Assembly (NCBI GenBank): GCA_949775045.1
Contig: OX459107.1
Span: forward strand, 12,551,250-12,615,249
Length of the DNA stretch: 64,000 nt
Origin: Metridium senile
Lineage: Eukaryota; Cnidaria; Anthozoa; Actiniaria; Metridiidae
Direction: 5' to 3'
Below are positions 35,246-46,500 of the stretch, piece by piece. How positions within the stretch are numbered: position 1 is the stretch's first letter; every line of letters begins with the position of its first letter. The notes below the pieces were generated by a model. That model was given only the letters and a program-made list of their open reading frames with translations. It was not told where the DNA came from and made no database searches. Position numbers and translations under genes: made by a program.

Positions 35246-35598
35246 ATTTGTACTCTAGAAAGCAATATAATTAGCACAAAATATCACTATTTACTACTAT
35301 TTGTGTTTTAAGCTTTTAATGTTTGTATTCTGGAATTAGAAAAAAATGCACTATTTATTTTTCAACCTTTCATTGTTTGTACTCAGCTATTATTTTTTAT
35401 ATTTGTGAATTTTAATTCACACACAATAAATGATCAAGAAAAAACAAAAATGTGTAACAACATAAAAATAGAACATCAAAAAATAAATATCATTTTATGT
35501 CTAACAAAATTCCAGGTTATGAATATACCTAATTTTATGGGTCATTAATATATTTTTTGTGTATTGGTCACTAAAATTTGTTTCAAATTAATCCTTAG

Positions 35599-36197
35599 GG
35601 GTCATTCCACCGTTACGGACATTACACCCAGAGAACATTTTAGACCTATTTATTTTTACTCTTCAACATGTTATAGTCAGATTTACATGATTTTTTGTTA
35701 CAATGTACTTTTAGGCAATAGCTTCTAATTCATAGTAAAAAAAGAAATGCACACTCTCGTAAATGACAGATATATTTATTTAAAATGTCGTTACGGACAT
35801 TACAGCTAAAACAACCACTTTGTTTAATCCTTCATTTCAAGTTTTAATTGCTGTGAATTTAAAAAGACCTCAGAAATTCAGGAACATTTCTTGAACGGAC
35901 TAGATGTTATAGTTCTAATTTATAGCTGTTTTATACACTCTGTTTCATTTATTATTTTTTTATTAATGAAAGTGTTACGTTACGGACATTACACAAAATG
36001 TTACGGACATTACAAATGGCAAATTCAGTAGATCAAATATAAGAAAATTGCCTATTTTGCTTAGTAAATATCACATAGAATAGATAATATTACAGTAAAA
36101 TCACATTGAGAACCTTGGTCATTTAACTCTCTTTTTGGAGCACGCTTTTTAATTTTGTCAAATTTTCATTATTTCAATGTCTCATGAGGAATGACCC
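35599..36197. mobile_element. MITE, 599 bp, at the P-element intron acceptor (TTAG duplication)
   Basis: TIRs GGGTCATTCC / GGAATGACCC are flanked by TTAG (35595-35598 and 36198-36201). No coding capacity. It contains four direct copies of TTACGGACATTACA (about 35614, 35789, 35971 and 36000). The right-hand TTAG supplies the AG of the 3' splice site. Confidence 0.75.
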
Positions 36198-36959
36198 TTA
36201 GGTACATGTGGAATGCTGACAATTACATTCTGTGGCAACACATAGTTCAGATGTTCTACCAAGATGCTGAAAATGCTCTAGAATTTAATGCCCAGATTAA
36301 CTTATGACCATGTTAAACTGAATTCGTATTCTACAATGCGTGTAAGTCTTGCAGCCCAGGTACTGAGTTCCACCATGGCAGCGGTGTTGAAGAATTTTGG
36401 CCCTGCAGATGCAGCAGCAACTTCCAAACTGTGTGCAATGGTCAACTCCTACTTTGATTACCTCAATGTGCGCAGCACAACTGAGCATCAGAGGAAGAGG
36501 AAGCCATTTCTTGCACCCTACACAGCAGTTAATGATCCAAGATTCACCTGGTTACTGAATGATTTCCTTGGCTATCTAAGGGATTGGAAAGCAAGCACAG
36601 CCAATCGCCCTGGGAATTTTTCTCAAAATGTTCCTATCCTGGCAAACTTACGAAGGTCTACAAATAACAGCCCATTCAGTTGTAGAAGCAACGAAGTTCC
36701 TCCTGAATGAAGGTATGGAGTACGTCCTGACGGAGAGGTTCTGTCAAGATGCAGTTGAAGAGTACTTTGGAAACCAAAGAAAGCTTGGCAGACGAAATGA
36801 CAACCCAGACGTGAGAAAGTTTGGTTATAACAACAACACCATCAGGATACAGCGTGCTGTTTCCTGTCAATCTGGGAATATGCGTGGAAGGAAGGACAGA
36901 GATAAAGCTTGGGTAAATGTATCAAACGACCCAGTACCGAAGAGGAAGAAGCAACAATG

Positions 36960-37367
36960 ATTACTACATAATACATTAGAGCGAAAACACTAAAAACATG
37001 AAATAAACCCAACATAGTTACTAATAGTTTTTACTTAGTCACTATCACTCTAACCACGAGCGTTTCACTCGGCAACTTAATGCCCGCGATACGATTTTCT
37101 TTGTGCAGCAGCATTTACCATTACAACAACGCACTCAGCCGCGAAATTTAAATCTACTGTAAAATCAGAACACAAACACATAGTGCAAAAAATATACCCG
37201 TGAAACAAGTACTAATTAGTACTAAAAAGTGCTAATTAAACAATAGAAAACAATAATTAGCATAGAATATCATAATTTACCTATGTTGCACGCTTTTAAC
37301 GTTTGTACTCTACACACACAAAGCGCTAGAGAACAAGTTCTTGTATACTTTTTATAGTGACTTCCTT
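36960..37367. other. Spacer between P element and F-box gene
   Basis: No coding signal. It holds the P-element poly(A) region and, at about 37185-37320, another copy of the GTGAAAC...AGTACTAA motif cluster. It could carry the promoter of the downstream gene, but no core element is distinct. Confidence 0.5.
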
Positions 37368-39135
37368 ATGCCGCGAATGCGGCAAAAATGCACTATTTGT
37401 GCGACAAAGTCCTCTAGCAGATGTTATAGTATTGGAGGGGATATCACAGGTTTAGAAGAATGTTTTGGAGCCCGGTGTTTCGAAACAGACAAACTTTGTG
37501 CAGCATGTGCTAAACGATTTAGTCGGTGGAAAGCTAGCGATAAACCCGTCAACGAAGGAAGTGCTGTGAATAGCCGTGGACTTAAACATGTAACTAAAGC
37601 CTGCTTGGCAAAGATATCCAGGGAAAACTTGTGCAACACAAGCACAGTTCCTAAACAAACTCCACTATTACTTCTTCCAATCGAACTGACTGTGAAAATT
37701 GTGTCGTATTTAGCAGCTAAAGATGTTTGTTCGTTACAAAATTATTGCAATTTATTAACCCTTTAACCGGCATAGGGACGAATTCGTCCCCGCGCACGTG
37801 TCGTTTAGATTTTTGTCCCCAGGGTACCCTAGAGAGTGTTTTTCTTCGCTTTTGAAATGCATTATGGGTAGGAAATTCACATGACAAGATTCACAAACGA
37901 ATTTTCGCTATTTTGAAGCGATTTAGTTCGCTTAAAAATGGCGTCTTGCCGGATTCCGATTGATGAAGTTAGAAGACAAGTTTTAAATGACGATTCTGAC
38001 GAAGATTTAGGTGGAAATTACTCCGATGAAAGTGAACAAGATGTGTCAGTCGAAGAAGAGAGCAATGACAGCAGTTCTGATGAAAATTTCTCTCAAAATT
38101 CTGATAATAACGGCGAATCAGGTATTGAACATGTTTGTTTTTCTTTTATTCTACTCACTGTTCGTTTTTTATACGATCCGAAGTAATTATTTCAATATTG
38201 TTTATCTGTAATGAGTTGGTAAACTCATATTTCATATTTTTGTGGTTTTAGATGTAGATCCTGTCGATAATCATCGCCCAATTCATGTTTTACCAGCTCG
38301 AGGAAGGGCTAGAGGTAACGGTCGTGCAAGAGGACGTGCAAGAGGACGTGGTAGAGGACGTGCAAGGGGACGAGGCGCAGCTCAAAGACAACCTAGAGGT
38401 CGCCCAGGTGATCCTGACTTACAATGGACTAGAAATTATATTCCTCCAGTCAATATGCCTTTTGCTGAACCCTCACCAGGTCCAACACAGAGATATCCTG
38501 ATGGTCCAGACACTTCAGAAGGTTTTTTATTTGATTCTATGTTTACAAATGACATTTGGGACATGATTGTTCTAGAAACAAACAGATATTATGATCAATG
38601 TAAAGCAGCTGAGCCAAATAAACATAAACGAAAATGGACACCAGTTACAATAGATGAAATCAAAACATTTATTGGCATTGTTATTCATATGGGAATTGTC
38701 AAACTCCCTAGAATGGAAATGTACTGGAGTAATGACATACTGATCTACCAGCAATACATTGCCTCTTTGATGACTCAGACAAGATTCATTCAAATATGGA
38801 GGTATTTTCATTTGGCTAATAATGAAAGTGCTATAGAGAAGGGAAACCCTGGATATGACAAAATATATCGTGTAAGGCCCTGTTTGCACTAGGGAAAGTT
38901 TTGTTCGTTTTACAAAAATATCTGTCATCACTAGCTCTTTTTAAGTGCAAACGACCGTGACAAATTTTATCCGGCTTTACCAATCTTCAAAGAAGCCGGT
39001 GAAGAGCCACGGAGCGCTTCAATTTTTTTGTAGTCTTCAAAATCCTTTGTTATTTGACAGCAATCTGTCGTCAAATACAAATTGAGCTCCATTAGTAAAA
39101 ACATTCCCTTGTGACCAGCGTTCCGCCATTTCGCG

Positions 39136-39942
39136 ATGGATCCGAGAAACTTCGCATCGGGCTTCCCATATAATCCATACTATCTCAATCCTCTACAGTA
39201 TTATCAACCTTTCGAAACACAGAACGCAACACAGAACGTAATACAGAATGCAACACAGAACGCAACACTGAACGCAACACAGAACGCACCACTGAACGCA
39301 ACACAGAACACAACACAGAACACAGCGGCAGAGAAATCAACCAAGACATCTAATAATTATAAAGGAAAAGGAAAAGGTCCTGCAGCGCCAAAGCCAAAGC
39401 AGTATGAAACCTTTAATCCTGACGAAGAAAAATACCTTGTAAACCTGTGGCAGGAAAATCATAACCAACTCGACAGCAAGGACGCGCGGAAAGTATGGAC
39501 CAAAATTGTCGAGGAATTGAACAAACAGTACCATGGGGAACGTACTGTAGACAAATGCAAGAGAAAGATCAACTACCTTTTAGATAAGTACAAAGAGAGA
39601 AAAGACTGGAATCGAAAGCAAACAGGAGGTCATATCTGGAAAAGCCCACACTACGATGTGTTTCATTCCGTTTTGGGTTGTCGCGATCTTGTAACCCTAC
39701 AATGTGTCAAAGAGGTCAATCGTCCTGGAACCAGCTCGAGCACTGATTCAAAGCCTGATGATGACTCTCCTGTAGAAGTACAGTCGGAGAGAAAACAGCG
39801 AAAAAAGAGAAAAAGGGATGCTGCATTTGATGATGAGGATAAAGCCGTCTCGACTGCTGTTAACGCAGTAGCAGAGCAAGGAAACAAGCTCACCGCTGTT
39901 ATCGAAGAAATGCAAAAATCTCAGGGCAACAGCTACAAATGA
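39136..39942 (+). CDS. Harbinger Myb/SANT-like DNA-binding protein
   Basis: 268 residues from ATG to stop. The N-terminus is Asn/Thr/Gln-rich with about ten degenerate 4-residue units (NATQ, NATL, NTTQ). The Myb/SANT-like (MADF-type) domain covers residues about 92-190: FNPDEEKYLVNLWQENHNQL, the Trp of ARKVWTKIVEELNKQY, DKCKRKINYLLDKYKERKDW, and a final hydrophobic helix around YDVFHSVLG. A basic patch KQRKKRKRDAA may be an NLS. In PIF/Harbinger this protein binds the element ends and helps import the nuclease. It is convergent with the nuclease gene, about 460 bp apart, and shows no disruption. Confidence 0.88.
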   Translation: MDPRNFASGFPYNPYYLNPLQYYQPFETQNATQNVIQNATQNATLNATQNAPLNATQNTTQNTAAEKSTKTSNNYKGKGKGPAAPKPKQYETFNPDEEKYLVNLWQENHNQLDSKDARKVWTKIVEELNKQYHGERTVDKCKRKINYLLDKYKERKDWNRKQTGGHIWKSPHYDVFHSVLGCRDLVTLQCVKEVNRPGTSSSTDSKPDDDSPVEVQSERKQRKKRKRDAAFDDEDKAVSTAVNAVAEQGNKLTAVIEEMQKSQGNSYK

Positions 39943-40399
39943 TGAGTCAATTCATGAATTCTATGCTCGAGGTAATGAAGAATTCTTCGAAGTAATATCT
40001 AGGATAACACTTGAACATTTCCTTGAACTGATACGTTTATTATGCATGCTGTTACTGTTCATATATACCGATATATTTCCATCATTAGATGTACAATTTA
40101 TTTGAAAATAACAATGGACGATTTATATGCATTGTACTGGTATTTTCATCATACTATGGCTGTCGAATTGAACATATACAACCCAACAATAATCAATAGA
40201 AAACTGAACTGAACTGAACTATATACAATTTATAGTTTGTATGCATTGAACTGATAGTTTTTATGGTATCGTTACTGTTCGGCATTATTATAACCCATTA
40301 TATGATCAATAGATGATTATAACATTGTGTTCAATGTCCATGGTCTTTTAAACAAAACAAGTGATTATATAATTTATAATAAATATTAAAAATGTTTCA
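39943..40399. other. Harbinger spacer between the two convergent ORFs
   Basis: AT-rich 3' flank shared by both genes. It contains GAACTGAACTGAACT (a short tandem) near 40206. There is no coding signal. Confidence 0.7.
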
Positions 40400-41620
40400 C
40401 TAAAGATTGTCTTTCAATAATTCTCTAATTTCTTCTCCATCTCCCAGAACACGATTGTTATTTTGTCTGTTATCATGTTCGTTTTCACAATCATCCTCAT
40501 CCCATTCATCACCAGCTAAAATACAAAAGTTGTGTAAAACACAGCATGCAATAATAATTTTTGATATCATTGATACGCTTGCCTCTTCGATGTGGTCAAG
40601 AATCCGCCAACGACCTTTCAGGATCCCAAAAGCGCACTCTATCTTAACTCTCGCGGACGACAACTCTTTATTAAAATTGATTTCCCCAGGATCCCTTGTT
40701 CCTTCGGGATATGGTTTTTGTAACCACGGAGAGATTGTATAAGCACTGTCACCCACCAGGTAGGGTCTAATTTGTCGATTCCCAATTTGGTACAGTGGCT
40801 CGGTTAAAATATCTCCATTCTGTGCTCGATTGTAGATGGTACTATTACGACATACACGAGCGTCATGTAGGCTGCCGGGAAATCCCGCAGCAACATCTAT
40901 GAAAAGTTTTTTTCCATTCACTATACCCTGTAAATTTACGTCATATTGTTGATAGCGGCTAAAATAATCTGAACGACTGTTCCTTGGACCTTTAATTTTA
41001 ATATGCGAACCATCAATAGCACCCACGATGTTGGGAAGATCACTGAATGCGGCAAAAGTATCAATGGACGCTCTTGTCTCTGCAACAGTCTCTGGAAACT
41101 TTATGTATTCATTTCGCAATTCATACAAGCCATTGACCACGTCATAAAATGCTTCGTATACAGTACCTTTCCCCACGTTCATAGCCAGTCCTGTATTGTC
41201 ATAAGAGCCACCATGAGCGATTCTATATAATCCTATAGCCAAAACCTTCTCAGGGGGAATGCACTCGCGAAGTCTTGTGTTTTGCTTTTGAACATAGGGC
41301 CTCGTTACTGCTATCAGGTTGTCAAAAGTATCCCTATTCATACGTAGATGACGGCGGAAAAAATCTGTAGGGAAGTTACGCTGATTAAAGTATACTTCAA
41401 ACCACGATTCGTCCGGGCGCGGGAAAACCCAATAGGGATGAAATCTTCTTCGGTGGCGTCGACGACGTTGGTTTTGCAATAGCTGCATGACGATAATAGT
41501 TTGAAGAAGATAAAATCTTCGTATACAAAGCAAAAAGAACAATTGCTGTCTTGCATTTAAAATGTTTTGCATTAAAACTACAAAGCAAAGAAGCTGAACG
41601 ATTGCGTTTCGCGGCAACAT
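40400..41620 (-). CDS. Harbinger transposase nuclease (HARBI1-like DDE)
   Basis: 406 residues. The N-terminal segment FPRPDESWFEVYFNQRNFPT...FFRRHLRMNRDTFDNL is the usual entry to this family. HTH-like region: PPEKVLAIGLYRIAHGGSYD and GMNVGKGTVYEAF-type. Catalytic residues: Asp in VGAIDGSHIKIKGP, Asp in FPGSLHDARVCRNS, Glu in KIECAFGILKGRWRIL. The conserved SAYTISPWLQKPY and CCVLHNFCI are also present. Length and order match PIF/Harbinger DDE_Tnp_4 transposases. There is no stop or frameshift. A nearby in-frame ATG slightly inside (PRNAIVQ...) could be an alternative start. Confidence 0.93.
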   Translation of the reverse strand: MLPRNAIVQLLCFVVLMQNILNARQQLFFLLCIRRFYLLQTIIVMQLLQNQRRRRHRRRFHPYWVFPRPDESWFEVYFNQRNFPTDFFRRHLRMNRDTFDNLIAVTRPYVQKQNTRLRECIPPEKVLAIGLYRIAHGGSYDNTGLAMNVGKGTVYEAFYDVVNGLYELRNEYIKFPETVAETRASIDTFAAFSDLPNIVGAIDGSHIKIKGPRNSRSDYFSRYQQYDVNLQGIVNGKKLFIDVAAGFPGSLHDARVCRNSTIYNRAQNGDILTEPLYQIGNRQIRPYLVGDSAYTISPWLQKPYPEGTRDPGEINFNKELSSARVKIECAFGILKGRWRILDHIEEASVSMISKIIIACCVLHNFCILAGDEWDEDDCENEHDNRQNNNRVLGDGEEIRELLKDNL

Positions 41621-42904
41621 TTTGAAAGTACAAGGTTAGTATTTTTGTTGTGTGACTTTGATTGACATCTGATCGATTAAGCTAATGTTTGGTGTGGGTA
41701 GTGCAAACACAATTTACAATGTGAGAACTAATGGAATTCCCACATTTTTTAAAACTCCACCCAGAAATTTGTTCTAGTGCAAACAGGGCCTAAGACATTA
41801 TCTTGGCATTATTTTGAGAAACTGTCAGAATTTATACCGAATGCATCAGCAAGTATCAATCGATGAGACAATGGTCCCTCACAAAGGTCGACTGTCATTC
41901 AAACAATATATCAAGAATAAACCAGTTCGCTGGGGAATAAAGTTATGGGTTTTGAGTGAAGCCAAGACTGGCTATGTTTACAATTTTCAAGTTTACTTAG
42001 GAAAAGAGGGTGGAAATGCTGAACATAACTTAGCACGGAGAGTTGTTCGTGATCTTATCAGTCCAATTGAAAATCTGTTCCACCATCTATACATGGATAA
42101 TTTTTATTGTGATCCTCATTTATTCCTAGAGATAAAGAAAAGAAGGTGCTTGCATGTGGAACAGTTAGAGCAAATCGTAAAGGTTTCCCTGCTGACATTG
42201 TTTTGACAAAAGCTATGGAAAGACAAATGAATCGTGGGGATTATGTGTGGAGAAATAATGGCACATTAGTTGCAATGGCATGGTATGACAAGCGAACTGT
42301 TTATTTGATCTCTACCATTCATCCCCCTGAAAGTGTTGGAGCCCCTTGCACTGTAGGACGTCGTAGAGCTGGAGGTAATGTACTAAACATTCCATGTCCA
42401 CCAGCCCAACGTGACTACCAACAGTTTATGGGAGGAGTTGATCTTTCTGATCAATATGCGTCATCTTTCTCGGTTATAAGGAAGTCACGCAAAGCATGGA
42501 AAAAATTGTTTTACTATGGTCTTGAAGTCTCCCTTCTGAATTCATTTACAATTTTCAAGTATTTGACACAAAGAAATGAGGATTTCCTTGCATACCGCAT
42601 AGCAATTGTTAGACACCTAACAGAGGGTAAATGTTTTAGAGTCCGTACTGGTCGCCCTCCATCAAGACCTGCATCTGCACTTGATGCTAGAAGATTGAAT
42701 AGGGAGTATCACTCAATTGATGTAGAGAAGAAGAGGAGGAGATGTGTCGTTTGCACAAAGATTACTTCTGTGCAAGGACTTGACGTAAACCGGATAAGCA
42801 AGACCAACACTGTTTGTGTTACCTGTGACAGGAAGCCATTATGTATCCTTTCTCACAGAAATTGCTTTGAAAAGTGGCATACATTAGTTGAGTACTGGAG
42901 ATAA

Positions 42905-43595
42905 AAACTTAACAACAATTTTTATTTTTATTTTATCTTTATTTTTAGTAATATTGCTTTGATTAGATTTACAACTGTCGGTTTGGTTGAGTAAAACATA
43001 TAATACTATTGGTCGATGAGTGCTAACTTTTATAAAAATGGTCTTCAATTTTATAAAAAAAAAGAGCAAACCAATATGACTTTCACATAAAAATGTCATG
43101 GAAGAGTAACTGTGCAATTTTAAGCATTTTTGAGTAGAGTTCCTTGATTTTTTTATTACTTATTAGGAGATTATTAACTGATCTATAACATTTTTCTAAT
43201 TTTCTAAAGTGGCTCTGGCCGCACAAAAATAGCCATAACTTTGTAACGAGAAGTGATAATTACACAGAACAAAAAAATCCTGAATTCTTGGTTATCAGTA
43301 AAGCTGAAAATGTAAACAATATTTATTGTGCATTAAAAACTTGACTTCCTAAATGCTTGTGAAAGAAAATGATTTTTTAATAATTTTAAAATCGTAACAT
43401 TATTTTACTTTGCAACATTGATATGCTCTGCAGGGGGTCTGTAAAAGTGTGTTTATCTGATAGAACTTTTCATGAGCTCAAAAACCATATATGGTTTATG
43501 GGATGCTAGAGTTAATAGTTTAGAAGTTATGTACTGATTTCTTCAGGACGTCAACAACAATTTTTCAGCCCTACAGGAACTTGCCGGTTAAAGGG
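42905..43595. other. piggyBac 3' untranslated and terminal region
   Basis: AT-rich non-coding sequence from the transposase stop to the right TIR. It contains ATAAAAATGTCAT-type tracts and the inner sequence CAGCCCTACAGGAACTTGCC before the TIR. Confidence 0.7.
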
Positions 43596-46500
43596 TTAAG
43601 AGAGATCTTTAATTCGAATCATGTCTGGAGGAAACTTCTTCTTCGTGATTTTGACTCCGATAGCAATTCGCTTTGTAGGGGAATATCGAATAGTTCCGCA
43701 TCTTTCAAACTACTGTACAAGACGATATTCAGATCCACTAGCAGTGCAAGGATTACCCTTGACAGGATGAAGACAGAACCGACCCAGATAAGAGACGATC
43801 ACGATCAAACACAAGTGAAACTAGTTGAAACGGCAACCATGCTCGAGACGCAAAGTAGAGCTGAAAATAGATTAAAAGTAGATATTGATAAACTTCTGCA
43901 TGACAGCTCAGGGGAAACCCCCGTGACTTGGCTTCAAGAACAAATTTATCGTAACTTAACAAAAAAGAAACTAGCTCGCACAAAAGATGGGTGGATATAC
44001 GTGAACGGACAGAAAGGAAAGCCGATTAAACTCCTGCAGATTCAAGGATCACAGATAGGAAGTGCCAAAGCCTGTTCGCGTACCGTTAGATCCAGAAGCA
44101 GAGTAGTAGAAGCCGTAGCGCTGTCACTTTCGGCACCGCTTACTAAAAATGAAGATGATGCAGCGAATCATATAACCACCCAGCAGGCATCATTAATCAG
44201 AAGAAACACAAGTCAATTTCTCGAATCAGCAAAAGAAGCTGGTTTGAAAATCATAACCAAGTTTACCCTGAAAGAAGTTGCACAGATAAAGGCGCATATG
44301 CCAATGGAAATGGTGCGAATGCTCAAGCGCTCATTCAGTGACGTTCTTGGATACGACATATTTGGCCCAGAAAGTACCTTGCGAAAGTACGTCCAGGATT
44401 TTGAATTCGCGTACGAGTGTGGAACATTTCAGACTGATACTGATAGTGGCAACCCAAAGGCTGTGTCTTTTGTTAGGGTGAAAAATGTAGGAGATGTTGT
44501 TAGACGAATGGTACAAGAGCTCAGCGACTCTCTGCAGTTGTCTATTCGCCAGAATTTAGAGCCTGGGGTGTTATATCTGCTGGTTACAGGGGATAAAGGT
44601 AGCACTTCCACAAAGCTCCTTGTACAAGTAATGAATTCCAAAGTACAACATTGCATTAAAAATGCAAAAATGTTAGCAATATTCGAAGGAGCCAAAGATA
44701 ACAGGAACTGTATTGAGATGGTCTTTGGCCCAGTTATCAAACAACTGGAAGAACTTGAAGGAAATTTCACTGCGCTAAACGTCGACGTCCCTTTATCAAT
44801 AATACAAACTGAGCGCTGCGCAAGGGATGACGATTTCAATGTCAAGGGATCTGAAAACTGGCCTGATGATCTGAGACGTGTAGACAACGCCAACACAGCC
44901 CAAAGCAGTAACTGTAAATTGTGCATGTCGAGCAGAAAGTAAGTGCATTTGAGAGAAATATTTTGTCTATTGAATATAAATGTAAACTATTAAATTATTA
45001 TCTTATAGAATAAACGGTTGCATTTTATTACTATTAGTTTTGATCACCTTTTTATTTTTTCTTATCGATTTTCATGGTGAACGATTGTATCATTGATGGA
45101 AATATCTTTTTATCAACTTTAACAAGGTACATTTATTTATTTATTCATTTATTCATTCATGCAGAAACGTATCCTTGGGTGAAAAAGATCAACTACCATC
45201 TCAGCCACCAACACATCCAGGAGTCAGTCAGTCAGCAAACAATGAATCGAACCCTGCAAAGAAACAACACGTTCAGTATACAACATGCAGAATACAGTAC
45301 GGTGGAGACTGGAATTTTCTAGCTGCAATGTTGGGACTGACAGGTCCGAATGGAGTCCATTTCTGTAATTACTGTTTATGCAAACTTGATGATGTCATAA
45401 AAGGTATACCTCACACCCCTACGCCCCTGAAGAATTACTCCGTCATTTCCCAAAAAGACTTTCAAGTACGACAGTTTAATGAGATGATATCGTCGAGTCA
45501 GAAATTCCAGTGTGAAGGAGCACAAAAAAAGAATGTAAAACACTACAACAACTGTGAGAAACAGCCACTCTTTGGAAAGACTGGCCAGGTCCTTAGCAAA
45601 ACCTCGTGCATGCCACTTCACATCACTCTGGGCCTAGGACACCAAATGTTGCAAATAACTGAGAAGATTGCCATAGAAGAGGACAACAAGATTAAGGAGA
45701 GTCAAGGAATCCCAACAGAGAAAATAAGGGAACTCCTGGAGAGGCGAAACAATATTGCAGATCAATTGGAACAGCTGAAGGAGGGGCTCACAGAGAAAGA
45801 AAAGCTTGCAGGGGACTACAGAGACATATATGATACACACAACAAAGAAATGGCACCTCTCCTCGCAAAAGATGGTAGACGGTAAATTATCTGAATTATC
45901 TGCTTTAACAATGCATTTACCAAAAACTTCTTTTGAATCCTGAAATCAATGTAGGTTTTGTATATATCTCTCTTTTTATCCATTAAAACTTACATTTGTC
46001 ACACTTTTGTCTTTAATGTAACCAATTTTTAAACTTAAAACTCAACAGATAAATGCCTGTTTCCAATAGTAACCTCTACAGCATCGCCCTTTGATGTAGT
46101 TAAAACAGTTGAAAAAGCCCCAAAACGGAATAACAGTGATAAAATTAGTACAAAAGAACCAGCCAGTAAGAAGAAAAAAGCTGACTTACAAAGTAAGTTA
46201 CTTAGTCTGCAAATACCAAGTTACAAGTCAATGTCATGACCATATTTTCTCAATTAAACTAGAAACCCAGATAAATTGGCAGCTTCACACACTGGGTTGA
46301 TAAAAAAAGAAATAAATGCTTAGTGTGTTTTAATATTATTGAAAAACAAAATGGTACATTAGAGTTAACGAGAGAGAAAAGAGTAATGGAACAATTCCAA
46401 CCAATACAAAACCTAGGGGTTTTTTTTTTTTTCAATAAAAACATGATTTATGTGAAAATATACCATTTCCGCTTTTTGCAAAATATTTCTATTTCTGATT

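Larger units (their letters stand above)
33755..36959 (+). pseudogene. P-element-type transposase (THAP9/P superfamily), one intron, two frameshifts
   Basis: N-terminal part (33755-34078): DEDLFPHIEYWRTRDCAV, a Cys cluster, then a coiled coil (LQLQRLKCAELEKK). A 1-nt indel in a run of nine A's (34072-34080) shifts to the main frame: MKLEIQKSSVEVDHQLSKGI, STGVRYHPMVIRYCLSLAAK, LLFDEMKVMSNLVFDKVTGE (first catalytic Asp), LAYFATDGVTSHQLM, FFSDAPHLVKTTRN (further acidic residues). Donor ACTAG|GTAAGT is at 34965; the next exon at 36202 begins YMWNADNYILWQHIVQMF. A second frame change near 36280 leads to [20 protein letters not shown] and [20 protein letters not shown] (last acidic residue region). 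No THAP zinc finger or terminal repeats were found. Poly(A) signal AATAAA lies near 37001. Confidence 0.85.
38876..41790. mobile_element. PIF/Harbinger transposon, 2915 bp, apparently intact
   Basis: Target duplication TAA lies at 38873-38875 and 41791-41793. The 17-bp TIR GGCCCTGTTTGCACTAG is perfectly inverted at the right end. Two convergent intact ORFs (Myb/MADF-like on plus, DDE nuclease on minus) are the standard PIF/Harbinger pair. Perfect TIRs, perfect duplication and no frameshift suggest a recent insertion. Confidence 0.95.
37938..42904 (+). pseudogene. piggyBac transposase, split by Harbinger and frameshifted
   Basis: Exon 1 is 37938-38121 (acidic N-terminus, MASCRIPIDEVRRQVLNDD; donor CAG|GTATTG). 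Exon 2 starts at 38252 after TTTTAG. An Arg/Gly-rich stretch (RARGRARGRGRGRARGRG) precedes the DDE_Tnp_1_7 core: FTNDIWDMIV, FIGIVIHMGIVKLPRMEMYW. Harbinger interrupts at 38873-38875. Downstream: VSIDETMVPHKGRLSFKQYI (first Asp), LYMDNFYCDPHLFLEIKK (second Asp), a 1-nt frameshift near 42135-42150, LACGTVRANRKGFP, FMGGVDLSDQYASSF (third Asp) and a C-terminal Cys-rich finger (CVVCTK...CVTCDRKPLC...HRNC). All three Asp are present, but the insertion and frameshift inactivate this copy. Confidence 0.9.
37759..43595 (+). mobile_element. piggyBac transposon, 5837 bp, inserted in F-box codons
   Basis: The target duplication TTAA lies at 37755-37758 and 43596-43599. The 14-bp TIR is CCCTTTAACCGGCA, inverted at the right end (TGCCGGTTAAAGGG). 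Without the element and one TTAA the F-box frame is continuous (...NLL-REIFNSN...). It contains the transposase, and a Harbinger inserted in it (38876-41790). Confidence 0.95.

Noticed and set aside
33755..37000. Classical P-element terminal inverted repeats with 8-bp duplication
   Set aside because: None could be matched by eye at either side; the left boundary coincides with the exonuclease junction instead.
44429..44926. 165-residue minus-strand ORF
   Set aside because: Antisense shadow of exon 1 of the F-box gene, whose plus frame has protein-like motifs and splice sites.
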